Under the pieces are notes generated by a model, which saw only the letters and a list, made by a program, of their open reading frames with translations, was not told where the DNA came from and did no database searches. A program made the position numbers and the translations under genes. A DNA stretch of 60,045 nt from Chryseosolibacter histidinae (lineage in GTDB: Bacteria; Bacteroidota; Bacteroidia; Cytophagales; Cyclobacteriaceae), in assembly GCF_018598225.1 (NCBI RefSeq), contig NZ_JAHESF010000042.1, forward strand, positions 1 through 60,045, written 5' to 3'. Of this stretch, positions 26,630 through 35,760 are shown piece after piece; within the stretch, counting starts at the first letter, position 1, and each line of letters opens with the position of its first letter.

Positions 26630-26637
26630 CAAAACAA
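26630..26637 (-). promoter_or_regulatory. Possible -7 element TTGTTTTG
   Basis: Seven of eight positions match TAnnTTTG and it is followed by CGGTTTG, like the other -7 elements of this window. It lies 33 bp before the epimerase start. No clear -33. Confidence 0.3.
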
Positions 26638-26680
26638 CGAATTTAGGCGGACATCGATAGCATGGTGTACGATTATATAT

Positions 26681-27784
26681 TTAATTTCTTTTTGCCGAGG
26701 CGATCTCTCCAAAAAACCTGCGATAATCATCGCCGATCTTGCCAATCGCGTATAATTGCCGGGCTTCCGAGGCCTTTTGCTGGATCCTTTCCCGGAGCTG
26801 ACTATCTAAAGCCAATGCCTGCAGCCTCTTCGCCAGGGTGTCTACGTCGCCTACTTCTACCAGGTAACCGTTTTCGCCGTCGTGGATGATCTCCGAAGGA
26901 CCCGCCTCACAATTGAAGCTTACGCAGGCCAGCGGCGTTGACATGGCTTCGATCAGCGCGTTCGGAAATCCTTCGATCACTGACGTAAGCGCGAATATTT
27001 TACTTTGCGCCAGGAACAGATCCACATCCTGCTGAAACCCGGCAAAGTGCACCCTGTCCTGTAAACCCAGCTCCTGGGCCAGCTGCTCCAGCCCGGCTCT
27101 TTTAGGGCCATCGCCCACAATCACCAGCTTCCAGCCAGGGGCGTTCACTTTTGCAAAAGCCTGGATCAGGAAGTGCTGACCTTTTTCACGCACGCACCTG
27201 CCCACGGTCACGATCTGGTCTTTCCGCTCCACGCGGTGCTCTTTAATTTCTCTTAAAAAATTCGGGATGATGCGGATAGGACAGGCGTAGCGTGTGCGGT
27301 AAGCTTGCGCCGCGGCCTCGGTCTGGGCGATGATACCATTGACCCGTTGTTTCAGTACACTGTGCGAAAAACGGTAGAGGGCATCCAGCATCTTGTTGTT
27401 CGGGAATCGCACACGCGAGGGACTGCTCCGTCCTGAGATCACAACTTTGGTCGGGAGCCCCAGTGACGAAAACAATGTCAGCGCCATATACCCCAGTGAA
27501 AAAACAACATCAGGCTTGCCCTTCCGCAGCTCGGTGCGCAGGAAACGCAACACATACGGCATATACATGACCCTTCCCAATTTCTGGCGTACAGATGCGG
27601 GAGGTTCGATGAGCTTGACCGAAGGATGCAATTCGTAGAACACGGGCTTTTTGTACATCACCAGAATGGAGACATCGTCACCCAGGCCCACCAGATAGTT
27701 GGCAAGCACTGCGGCGGTACGTTCTGTTCCACCCACGGTCATTTGGGGAAGCACGATAAAGACTTTTTTTGCCGGATGGTTCAC
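26681..27784 (-). CDS. Glycosyltransferase family 4
   Basis: 367 residues, start codon GTG overlapping the previous stop (GTGA). N-terminus KVFIVLPQMTVGGTERTAAV with the glycine-rich acceptor loop; C-terminus has IVTVGRCVREKGQHFLIQAF, LVIVGDGPKR and the GT4 signature EGFPNALIEAMSTPLACVSF (two Glu eight apart). Retaining transferase of the repeat-unit assembly. Specificity unknown. Confidence 0.92.
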   Translation of the reverse strand: MNHPAKKVFIVLPQMTVGGTERTAAVLANYLVGLGDDVSILVMYKKPVFYELHPSVKLIEPPASVRQKLGRVMYMPYVLRFLRTELRKGKPDVVFSLGYMALTLFSSLGLPTKVVISGRSSPSRVRFPNNKMLDALYRFSHSVLKQRVNGIIAQTEAAAQAYRTRYACPIRIIPNFLREIKEHRVERKDQIVTVGRCVREKGQHFLIQAFAKVNAPGWKLVIVGDGPKRAGLEQLAQELGLQDRVHFAGFQQDVDLFLAQSKIFALTSVIEGFPNALIEAMSTPLACVSFNCEAGPSEIIHDGENGYLVEVGDVDTLAKRLQALALDSQLRERIQQKASEARQLYAIGKIGDDYRRFFGEIASAKRN

Positions 27785-28755
27785 TTTGAAAGTTTCGTTT
27801 TGTAAAAATTGTTGGCCATCATGGCTATGCGCAGGAGCCCAGCCTTGTCGAGCAACAACTTGTATTTGTTGACCCTTGAATTGAAGTTCAGTTTATTAAC
27901 ACTGTAGTCGATGTGCGCTTCTATCGCCTCCGGAAGCTGTACAGGGTTTTCCTTTTCCAGGAAAGAAATGTCGGCGCTGGTAAACTTCTCACTCTTCCTG
28001 GTCCTGGTACCGCTGCCGTCGTTGCCAACGTTAAACGATTTGGGAACATACGGTGACACGGTGAGCAGGTCGTGCTTCACCATGTGGTACACGTTCAGAT
28101 AATCCAACGCGAGCATTTTATTCTGCGAGACAATGCTAAGCATCGCCGGATAGAGGTCAGCGCCGTTCCTGTAAAGGCGGTCAACGAACGTTTTATCTTT
28201 CAGCGACGCCTTCACCTGTGCCAGGTCATATTCATTGCCCTTCAGGAACCTGTCCTTCCACATAGCAAAACCCCATGGATTGAACCTGTTCTGGAAATAG
28301 ACCTTATTCTTTTTATCAGCCTCTACAGGGAAAAACACAGAAAAGGAAAAAGCAGATATGGAGTAGACACGTTTGTTGTGCTCATAGAAGGATAGTCCTT
28401 CATTCATATACTTCAGGAAATCGGGCGCCACAACCACATCGTCTTCGAGGAAGATGAACCGGTCGTGATCCCTGAACAAAATTTCGAATGAATCGGAATA
28501 TGCTTTTGCCAGTCCTTTGTTCTTTTCATGAAAAACGCGCACTACCTTACCAAAGCCTGTGATCTGGCGGATATAATTCCTGACCTCTTCAATGGAAGCG
28601 CTGTGCTCCGGCTTATACGGTGCATCCGAAGAAATGTAAACTGTGGTATCACGCGCAAAGTCACATCGCTTCAATGATTCGATGCATTTCTTCAGGTATT
28701 CCAACCGGTTATACACCATGATCAGCACCGGGGCTTTCTTATTCTCGATACTCAT
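27781..28755 (-). CDS. Glycosyltransferase, GT-A fold (GT2/GT13-like)
   Basis: 324 residues from the ATG at 28755, one base after the preceding stop. It begins with VLIMVYNRLEYLKKCIESLK and carries the metal-binding acidic motif FLEDDVVVAPDFL, followed by NPWGFAMWKD. The EDDVV pattern and length resemble GT-A enzymes of the alpha-1,3-mannosyl GlcNAc-transferase type found in Bacteroidota polysaccharide loci. Substrates unknown. Confidence 0.8.
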   Translation of the reverse strand: MSIENKKAPVLIMVYNRLEYLKKCIESLKRCDFARDTTVYISSDAPYKPEHSASIEEVRNYIRQITGFGKVVRVFHEKNKGLAKAYSDSFEILFRDHDRFIFLEDDVVVAPDFLKYMNEGLSFYEHNKRVYSISAFSFSVFFPVEADKKNKVYFQNRFNPWGFAMWKDRFLKGNEYDLAQVKASLKDKTFVDRLYRNGADLYPAMLSIVSQNKMLALDYLNVYHMVKHDLLTVSPYVPKSFNVGNDGSGTRTRKSEKFTSADISFLEKENPVQLPEAIEAHIDYSVNKLNFNSRVNKYKLLLDKAGLLRIAMMANNFYKTKLSK

Positions 28756-28756
28756 G

Positions 28757-29404
28757 TCATCCAATATTCAGTGGTGGCAGCGTTTTGATCTTTCTTGCCG
28801 GCACGCCAACGGCAAGGGAATTGTCAGGCACATCTTTCGTAACAACAGCTCCGGCCCCCACAACCACGTGATTGCCGATGACCACATTGGGCAGGATGAT
28901 GGCGCCACTACCAATGGAGCAGAAGTCGCCTATCGAAGCGCCACCCAGCACGGTTGCCCGCGGCGAGAGCTCGCAGTAACGGCCCACCGTCACATCGTGG
29001 TGAACGGCAGCAAAGGCGTTGACGAGGCAACCTTCACCGATGCGCACGCTGTTGCTGATCATTACAAATTCCATCACATTCAACCCTTCACCGAGGCTTA
29101 CATCAAAATGACCTGTTCGCGACGTAGCAGCAACAACCGAGACCAACTTTCCTCCGGCGGTACGCAGCTTCGATGCCACTTTCCAACGGTTGGCCGGGCT
29201 GCCGAGCCCCAGGATGAATCGCGGATCCTTTTCGAAAATCACCGCAGCCTGCTCAACACTTTTCACTACCGGAAACCGGCCATAAAAAAGCTCCGGACCT
29301 CCTTTGCTGATGTCGTCAAAGAAATAAAGATCATCAAGGCTTTCCTGCTGGTGCAGTAATTCCAGTATCTCTTTCGCGTGTCTGCTGGCGCCGGCTACGA
29401 TCAT
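28757..29404 (-). CDS. NeuD/PglD-family sugar acyltransferase
   Basis: 215 residues. The N-terminal PglD domain (MIVAGASRHAKEILELL) has GASRH where others have GAGGH; the C-terminal hexapeptide helix includes FVMISNSVRIGEGCLVNAFA and IGSGAIILPNVVIGNHVVVG, with the base His in VHHDVTVG. It starts 2 bp after the aminotransferase at 29.4 kb, so the two probably work in sequence to make an N-acylated amino sugar, in the manner of VioA/VioB. Confidence 0.85.
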   Translation of the reverse strand: MIVAGASRHAKEILELLHQQESLDDLYFFDDISKGGPELFYGRFPVVKSVEQAAVIFEKDPRFILGLGSPANRWKVASKLRTAGGKLVSVVAATSRTGHFDVSLGEGLNVMEFVMISNSVRIGEGCLVNAFAAVHHDVTVGRYCELSPRATVLGGASIGDFCSIGSGAIILPNVVIGNHVVVGAGAVVTKDVPDNSLAVGVPARKIKTLPPLNIG

Positions 29405-29406
29405 GT

Positions 29407-30486
29407 TCAGTTATTTTGAACCCTCAGCATAAGCCTCGCCACAAAATCGATCTCCTCTTTGGTGAGCGAATGGTAAATGGGGAGACACAGGATGCGGGTG
29501 CTGACAGTTTTGGTGACGGGCAGATTGGCCTCCTTCACGTAGGGCAGGCTATCGAGCGAGGGATAAAAATATCTTCTCGGATAGATCCAGTTCCTGTTAA
29601 GCTCCTCGACGATGCGCAGTGTGATGTCTTCTGACGGCAGCACGATGGGGTAATAGGCGTAGTTGAACTCGGCGTGTTTGCTGACCACCGGTCTTTCATG
29701 GCGCAGGTTCTTCAGCACTTTGTCATAGTAAAGGCTTTGCGTGCGCCTGCTTTCCAGGATGGAGGCGATATGATTCAGGTTTACCAGCCCCATGGCGGCA
29801 TGAAACTCGGAGTTCTTGCCATTGATGCCCAGGTCGGCAAATCTTTCGGGGCCGTCGTGCCCGAAGTTACGCAGGTACGACATTTTCTTCAGCAGCTCAG
29901 GCCTGGTCGTAAACACCGCTCCTCCTTCTATGGTATGATAAAGTTTGGTAGCATGAAAACTGGTGGTGCTTACGTCGCCATACTCGAATACCGATCTTCC
30001 CTTGTACTTCGTGCCGAAGCAGTGGGCGGCATCGTAGATCACTTTGAGATTATGCTTTTTCGCAATGGTTTCTATGGCATCGATATCGCAGGGAATACCG
30101 TAAACGTGCGTGGCCAGGATGGCTGACGTTTTCGGCGTGATGGCAGCTTCAATTTTGGAAGGATCGATGTTCAGCGACGAGGGGTCGATGTCAACAAATA
30201 CCGGTGTGCATCCTTCCCACACAATGCTGCTGGTGGTGGCCACATAAGAGAATGGTGTGGTGATGATCTCTCCTTTCAGGTCGAGCGCTTTGATGGCGAT
30301 CTGAATGGCAATGGTACCGTTGGTCATATACAACAGGTGATTGACATTCAGATACTCCTTCAGCTTCAGCTCCAGCTCATTGACCAGCGGGCCATTGTTG
30401 GTGAGCCAGTTGCGCTCCCAGATACCATCCAGATATTTATCAAACTCTGCTCTTGGCGGTAAGAATGGTTTTGTTACTTGTATCAT
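29407..30486 (-). CDS. DegT/DnrJ/EryC1/StrS aminotransferase (VioA/WecE-like)
   Basis: 359 residues. PLP lysine Lys181 in TTSFHATKLYHTIEGGA and Asp152 in YDAAHCFG, where Tyr replaces the usual Glu before Asp. N-terminus IQVTKPFLPPRAEFDKYLDGIW. The SFHATK context is typical for 4-aminotransferases acting on dTDP-4-keto-6-deoxyhexoses. Paired with the acyltransferase that follows. If it acts on the same 4-keto intermediate as the ketoisomerase enzymes at 49 kb, the cell would make two different dTDP-amino sugars. Confidence 0.87.
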   Translation of the reverse strand: MIQVTKPFLPPRAEFDKYLDGIWERNWLTNNGPLVNELELKLKEYLNVNHLLYMTNGTIAIQIAIKALDLKGEIITTPFSYVATTSSIVWEGCTPVFVDIDPSSLNIDPSKIEAAITPKTSAILATHVYGIPCDIDAIETIAKKHNLKVIYDAAHCFGTKYKGRSVFEYGDVSTTSFHATKLYHTIEGGAVFTTRPELLKKMSYLRNFGHDGPERFADLGINGKNSEFHAAMGLVNLNHIASILESRRTQSLYYDKVLKNLRHERPVVSKHAEFNYAYYPIVLPSEDITLRIVEELNRNWIYPRRYFYPSLDSLPYVKEANLPVTKTVSTRILCLPIYHSLTKEEIDFVARLMLRVQNN

Positions 30487-30515
30487 AGGTATTTTTTTGC
30501 CAAAACTTGTCGCGG

Positions 30516-30523
30516 CAAAGTTA
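30516..30523 (-). promoter_or_regulatory. -7 element TAACTTTG in an AT-rich spacer
   Basis: Perfect TAnnTTTG followed by CCGCG, 30 bp before the aminotransferase ATG at 30486. The 72-bp spacer is markedly AT-rich. No clear TTG at -33. Suggests an internal promoter in the middle of the polysaccharide block. Confidence 0.45.
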
Positions 30524-30558
30524 TTAACTTAATTAAATTTATTCTTCTTCATTAAAAG

Positions 30559-31572
30559 TTACTCCTTACAAACAGCATCCACCATCCATCCATACGGATT
30601 GAATTTGCCCTCGTGCCAGTTCATCTGCCGGTCCCAGAAACCGGGACATGCCTCATACACCGCCGGTGCAAAACCATAACTGATCTCGATCAACAAAGGG
30701 TTGTTTTTCGCATCAAACACAAAATCATAAGCAACACACTGGGCCTTCAGCTTTTCTGTGAACGCAAAGGCCAGCTTCACGCAGCGCAGATCGATCTGTT
30801 TCATATCGTGCACAATGTGGCCACTGCCCGAAGCCCTGAAATCGTTTTTGCGCACCATTCTTTTGATGGCGAATGCTTTTCCATCGATCACGATGATGCG
30901 GGTGTCTGAATCATTTCCGGGCATAAACTCCTGGAAGTAGATATAACCTGATTCATTACCCATGATCTGCGCATAGGGCGGGGGTACGATCAGCCTCACC
31001 ATTCCTTTCACCACCTCTCTTGCATTCGCTTTGCCGAGCCGGTATTTCCTGATCCGCTCTTTCAGGCTGCCGAATGCATCATAAGCTTTGAATCCTTTGC
31101 TAAACGCACGATCGATCAGCTTCCTGGCCATCGCCTTGGTCCGCACCAGCCTGACATTCTGCGAGGCGGCGCCACCACGCAATTTGAATACTTTCGGAAA
31201 CGAGACACTATCCGCCCACTTCAATGCATCGGCTTTGTTATAAAACACCCAGGTGGGCACAAGCTCCGTAATATTCAAAGCTTCCAGCAGGTATTTCTGC
31301 CCGATCTTGTCATCGAAATGCCAGCCGGTGTTGAAGTCGGGAAAAACCTTCTTCCCGCTCTGCTCGAGGGAGAAGAGAAGTTGTTTGGCAAAGAGAATAT
31401 CTTTGGGTCCCCCCTGCTGGTGATGCCAGAGCAATGCGTCACAATCCGCCAGCTGCTGCACGATGTCATTTGCGTGGCAATTGACGATCTTGTAAGGAAT
31501 GCGCTTTTCCTCGCAGTAGGCGATCCACCGCTCGGCGAACGAGCTTTTTGTATTATGAATGGCCAGTCTCAT
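30559..31572 (-). CDS. ATP-grasp family protein
   Basis: 337 residues from the ATG at 31572 (TGATG overlap with asnB). The central part fits an ATP-grasp fold: DKIGQKYLLEAL, FPKVFKLRGGAASQNVRLV (Lys and glycine loop), IYFQEFMPGNDSDTRIIVI, and VAYDFVFDAKNNPLLIEISY with the metal-binding D...E...N-like end. Such enzymes join a carboxylate to an amine or thiol with ATP. It may attach an amino acid to a sugar or to the amidated product of the adjacent asparagine synthetase-like enzyme. No close named family recognised. Confidence 0.72.
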   Translation of the reverse strand: MRLAIHNTKSSFAERWIAYCEEKRIPYKIVNCHANDIVQQLADCDALLWHHQQGGPKDILFAKQLLFSLEQSGKKVFPDFNTGWHFDDKIGQKYLLEALNITELVPTWVFYNKADALKWADSVSFPKVFKLRGGAASQNVRLVRTKAMARKLIDRAFSKGFKAYDAFGSLKERIRKYRLGKANAREVVKGMVRLIVPPPYAQIMGNESGYIYFQEFMPGNDSDTRIIVIDGKAFAIKRMVRKNDFRASGSGHIVHDMKQIDLRCVKLAFAFTEKLKAQCVAYDFVFDAKNNPLLIEISYGFAPAVYEACPGFWDRQMNWHEGKFNPYGWMVDAVCKE

Positions 31573-33461
31573 CACACTTTGAATTTTTTCGCCCATGCTT
31601 CGAACGCAATCATGATCCAAAGTGCGTCCAGCTCTGCGGATGAAATGTGTTGTAATTTCTGAAGCCAGCCCTGCACCACCTTTCCATCGAAAAGTCCTCT
31701 TCCGGAAATGGATGGAATAATATCATCCATCAGGTATGCGCTGAACTCTTTATCCGCGAAGAAATTGCGAACGGGGATCCCGAATCCTCCTTTGCTGCGA
31801 TAAGCGAACTTGTCGCCGAAGATGCCCGCGGCCATTTTCTTCAGCTCGAATTTCGTTTGCCCTCCTTCGCCGATCAGGTAATGCTCTGGGATTGTAAAAC
31901 TGCGCTCCACCAGGTCGTTATCCAAAAAAGGCACCCGGTTCTCTATGCTGGCGGCCATCGACATCTTATCCTGGCGGATGAGCAGGTCGGGCAGATAAGT
32001 CTTAATCTCATACTTCACCTGCTTATCAAAAACAGATCCACCCAGTGCGTTGTAGATATTTTTCCTGTTGGCCAACGCCACGTCCATACTAAAATCCTTC
32101 TTCAAGGCGGCAGCCAGCGCAGGCGTCATATAGGCCGATCCCATGATGGCCCGGTAATCTTCCGACAGGTAAGACAGCAGATGCCGCACCGGAGTCTCTT
32201 TGTATTTTTTGAGGCTCGATAAAACAGTACGTGGCTTGAAAGGCCTGTACGTGTTGGCAAAACGGCTGTATCCGCCGAACACTTCGTCAGCGCCTTCTCC
32301 GCTCAGCAGCACGGTAACATGCGCTTTTGCTTTTTGCGATAACAGATAAATGCCGATGGTGTTCGGGTGGTTGAGGGGCCCTTCAAAATGCCAGGTAGAT
32401 CGCTCGAAGCTCTTCAGGTAAAAGGAAGCATCGAGCTGGAACTTGTGCGAGATCAGACCGAGCTGTGCCGTAACATGATCCATGTAGGGCTCTTCGTTGA
32501 AGAAGGGGTCTTCGAAAATAATGGAAATGGTCTCGAGCCGGTCGTCCTGCTTGATCTCCTTGGCGAAATACGTCACCAACGATGAGTCTATACCTCCTGA
32601 AAGCTGACAACCCAACTTCACATCGCTGATCAACTGGCGGTCAACGCTCTTTTTCAGATTAGCACGCAGGTCTGAGCTTATGCGCGCACTGCCTGAATCG
32701 CTTTGCTGGCGGGTGTAATCATTGATATCGAAATACTGGCGTGTCTCGACCTTTTTACCGGGAGAATAGACCTTAAATGTTCCTGGCTCGAGGCAGCTCA
32801 CGCCTCTGAACAAGGTCTTGTTAATGCTATTCCTGAACAACAGGTATTCATCCAGCAGCGTTTGATCGAGCGCTGGTTTAAATTCCGGCAGTGATAAAAA
32901 ACTTTTGATCTCGGAAGCAAATGCAAACATCTCTTCCGTTTCAAAGAAATACACGGGCTTGATGCCGAAGCGGTCTCTGGCGATGTAGATTTCGCGTGAG
33001 CGCAGGTCGACGATCGCCAGGCCGAACATGCCATTCAGGCGGCGGATCATTCCATCAAAGCCGAACTTGAGGTACAGGTAAAGGATCACTTCCGTATCGG
33101 TGGAGCTCCTGAACCGGTAACCATCCGCCACAAGCTCATCCTTAAAATCAAAGGCGTTGTAGATCTCACCATTGAAGATCAGTATCACCTGGTTGTCAGG
33201 ACTGCACATGGGCTGATGACCATTCTTGGATAAGTCGAGGATGCTAAGCCTGTTGAAGCCGAGCATGCCTTCAAACCCATTGCGGACCTGTTCTGTCTCG
33301 CCTGGTGTATATTCAAAGCTCTGCGGCGCTACGAGCGAGAACGCGCGCACACCTGCATCATCGGGACCACGGTGATGCTGCAGCTCCAGCATCCCGTTGA
33401 TGCCGGCTGTAGAATTTATACTCTTCCCAGATTTATAATAATATCCCGTGATTCCACACAT
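31572..33461 (-). CDS. asnB: Asparagine synthetase-like glutamine amidotransferase
   Basis: 629 residues. Class II glutaminase domain with Cys2 as nucleophile (MCGITGYYYK) and NGEIYN; synthetase domain with the PP-loop CQLSGGIDSSLVTYF near 286-302. In polysaccharide loci, AsnB paralogues (such as WbpS-like enzymes) are thought to amidate uronic acids or make amidated amino acids for sugars. It overlaps the ATP-grasp gene and follows the CapA gene at 47 bp, so a role in decoration is more likely than bulk asparagine synthesis. That is inference. Confidence 0.9.
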   Translation of the reverse strand: MCGITGYYYKSGKSINSTAGINGMLELQHHRGPDDAGVRAFSLVAPQSFEYTPGETEQVRNGFEGMLGFNRLSILDLSKNGHQPMCSPDNQVILIFNGEIYNAFDFKDELVADGYRFRSSTDTEVILYLYLKFGFDGMIRRLNGMFGLAIVDLRSREIYIARDRFGIKPVYFFETEEMFAFASEIKSFLSLPEFKPALDQTLLDEYLLFRNSINKTLFRGVSCLEPGTFKVYSPGKKVETRQYFDINDYTRQQSDSGSARISSDLRANLKKSVDRQLISDVKLGCQLSGGIDSSLVTYFAKEIKQDDRLETISIIFEDPFFNEEPYMDHVTAQLGLISHKFQLDASFYLKSFERSTWHFEGPLNHPNTIGIYLLSQKAKAHVTVLLSGEGADEVFGGYSRFANTYRPFKPRTVLSSLKKYKETPVRHLLSYLSEDYRAIMGSAYMTPALAAALKKDFSMDVALANRKNIYNALGGSVFDKQVKYEIKTYLPDLLIRQDKMSMAASIENRVPFLDNDLVERSFTIPEHYLIGEGGQTKFELKKMAAGIFGDKFAYRSKGGFGIPVRNFFADKEFSAYLMDDIIPSISGRGLFDGKVVQGWLQKLQHISSAELDALWIMIAFEAWAKKFKV

Positions 33462-33508
33462 AACTTTATTCCAGCGATTGAGGGTGAGGTTTATTTCAGT
33501 AACGACAT

Positions 33509-34639
33509 TTAATTTTCAAGGCTTTTGAGCAAAATATCCCGGTGCGCTTCACATCGCGTGATGTTCAGCATCAGTCTTCTTTTCTCTTTGCTGAACATGC
33601 TCGGAATGAACCCGCGCTTGCGAAGGGACGCGAGCAATGAATTCCGGTATGGCTCGAGGTAAATGTTATAAATATCTTTTTTGCTCCTGCAGTAGTCATC
33701 AAACTGTTTTTTTAGCTGCGCATCATCTGCAATGACGGAATTCAACCTGCTGAGGTTGTCATTAAATTTCGACAACGCCTCCCCTGACAGCCTGAATACG
33801 CCCGGCTTCGCGTCGTTTTGCTCAAATGGTATGATCTCAAACGATACCGGTGTATGCTTGCCGATCTTCAGTCGAACGGCGTAGCCTGTATTCCAGAAAG
33901 AATTTCGCTGGCCTGCCCAATCGAACACAAAATTGCCCAGGCTGTAAAAGATCGGGGCGCCTTCATAGACCTCGTATCCTGACACAATGTGCGTGTGGTG
34001 GGCTATCACCGCTGAGGCACCGGCTTCAACAAAAAACCGGAGGGTCTCCTTTGTACGGGGGCTCGGCAATTCATAGAACTCGTTGCCTCCGTGAAAGATC
34101 ACGATCACAACATCCGACTGGGATTTCGCCTGGCGGATGTCGTGAAAGTTCTTCGCCAGGTCGAGCGGGTTCGCACCGGCCTCATCGCCATGGGTATTGG
34201 ACCATTCGTTCTCGGTGATGTTCAGCACCGCGATGCGCGTTCCCTTGATCTCGGTATAAAAAGGCTTTCGCGCTGCTTCCAGGTTACGGCCTACGCCAAC
34301 GGTAGCAATACCCGCGCCTTTGCAAAGCTCCATGGTATCGAACAGTCCCTGGCTTCCGTAATCCATGATATGGTTATTGGCCATGGCCACCAATCCTACA
34401 CGGGCATACTGAAGCGCCTTCACACCTTCGGGATGTGCTTTCAAATGAGGGCCTGTCTTGGGGATCGTTTGGCCATCCTTCACCAGCGGGCACTCGAGGT
34501 CCACGATATTGAGATCGCTTTTATCGAACTCTGCCTTGAGGTCGTTAAAGACAGCCTGCATCTGACCTTTCAGGATCAGGTCTTCAACGCGCAGCTGCGG
34601 GCAAAAATCGCCTGTTAACAGTATGCTTACTTCATTCAT
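33509..34639 (-). CDS. CapA/PgsA-like metallophosphatase-fold protein
   Basis: 376 residues with the CapA motif set: LLTGDFCPQLR (start), ANNHIMDYGSQGL, IFHGGNEFYELPS, HHTHIVSGYEVYEG and FYSLGNFVFDW. CapA proteins belong to the calcineurin-like fold and occur in poly-gamma-glutamate and polysaccharide loci; the reaction is not known. No signal peptide or membrane helix is seen, unlike PgsA. It overlaps the upstream deacetylase by 4 bp. Confidence 0.87.
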   Translation of the reverse strand: MNEVSILLTGDFCPQLRVEDLILKGQMQAVFNDLKAEFDKSDLNIVDLECPLVKDGQTIPKTGPHLKAHPEGVKALQYARVGLVAMANNHIMDYGSQGLFDTMELCKGAGIATVGVGRNLEAARKPFYTEIKGTRIAVLNITENEWSNTHGDEAGANPLDLAKNFHDIRQAKSQSDVVIVIFHGGNEFYELPSPRTKETLRFFVEAGASAVIAHHTHIVSGYEVYEGAPIFYSLGNFVFDWAGQRNSFWNTGYAVRLKIGKHTPVSFEIIPFEQNDAKPGVFRLSGEALSKFNDNLSRLNSVIADDAQLKKQFDDYCRSKKDIYNIYLEPYRNSLLASLRKRGFIPSMFSKEKRRLMLNITRCEAHRDILLKSLEN

Positions 34640-35760
34640 TTTGACGTTGTTGTTTTGATCAGGTCACCCAATTCGTCTGAGCTCATGAATTCAACATCGG
34701 GCCATTTTTTTACAATGGTGCTGAGCAGCTGTCTGAGCATCTTTAAATTATTATCTCTGTTGGCAGGATCGATGGTGCCGATAAAATTGATCCTGTGCGA
34801 GCAAATGATCGCTGGCTTATTCCATCGAAAAGCATCGTTGATACTTGCCAGCGTATAATCAACCCAGTCGCTTTTGTAAAGCAAACCTGGCTCGAACACA
34901 CTGTTCCTCACCAGGTAGATCAGGTTGTTGTCATTTCGTTTTCCGAGATAATGAGAGGCTTTCTTATAATTATCGAAGCCTCCATTCGGTATATACTGGT
35001 ACCGGCTACCCTGTAGATACGAAACACCCTGCTTCGCCAACTGACCTTCCATCCCGCTATCCCAGGTATAACAGGGTGCGATAAAGGATTGTGAGGCATA
35101 CCCGAATGTTTTCCTGAACATCTGCAAACCATCCGCTGCGATCGCTGTTACCTGATCGAGCTCCGCAGGGCTGTCCATGTCCATCGCTTCCATAAAGCTG
35201 TAGTCGCCCTGGCCCGAGAAGGTTGTTTCCTGATCAAATGCAAACAGCACATCCTTGCCTCCTTGCTGCAGCGCCTTCATCCATCTACTGATATTCAGGT
35301 GTTCCCTGCCGTGGAACTGTGGCCTGAACAACCGCTGCTGCTGGCCTTGCTCATATAACTGAAACACCTTGTTGTGGCAGGGATACCGCTTCAGGGTTTC
35401 AGTAAAATGTTCGTAGTGATATTCACGATATCCTGAATCTTTGATCTTCCTGAAATCGGGGTTGGCCATGATGGCGTTGGCTGTGAGCACTGCGGGATTG
35501 CCATTCTTATCGCGCGACGAGCTCAACACCTCAAACAACGACTCAAGGTCTTCATTGGATTCAAGACAATCCAGCCGGTTATACTGACTACTCGTTACCT
35601 TGAACCCGTATTTCAGAAAACGTTCATACACTTCTTTCGAAGGTACGCGAATGCTTCCCCAGTCATCGGACTCAATAACAACGATCTTCCGCCGGCTGGT
35701 CCAGCCCGGTATGTTCCTGAGATTCCTCATGACGGAGGCGCCAATAGTCCTGATGTTCAT
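34636..35760 (-). CDS. Polysaccharide (de)acetylase-like protein, copy 1
   Basis: 374 residues. Homologous to the next gene along its whole length. The NodB-like first motif is IVVIESDDWGSIR with a DD pair, then PQFHGREHLN, FIAPCYTWDSG and a C-terminal ICSHRINFIG. These place it among divergent polysaccharide deacetylase/acetylase proteins of Bacteroidota. No signal peptide, so it may act on the precursor in the cytoplasm or at the inner face. Start overlaps the previous stop (TAATG). Confidence 0.75.
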   Translation of the reverse strand: MNIRTIGASVMRNLRNIPGWTSRRKIVVIESDDWGSIRVPSKEVYERFLKYGFKVTSSQYNRLDCLESNEDLESLFEVLSSSRDKNGNPAVLTANAIMANPDFRKIKDSGYREYHYEHFTETLKRYPCHNKVFQLYEQGQQQRLFRPQFHGREHLNISRWMKALQQGGKDVLFAFDQETTFSGQGDYSFMEAMDMDSPAELDQVTAIAADGLQMFRKTFGYASQSFIAPCYTWDSGMEGQLAKQGVSYLQGSRYQYIPNGGFDNYKKASHYLGKRNDNNLIYLVRNSVFEPGLLYKSDWVDYTLASINDAFRWNKPAIICSHRINFIGTIDPANRDNNLKMLRQLLSTIVKKWPDVEFMSSDELGDLIKTTTSK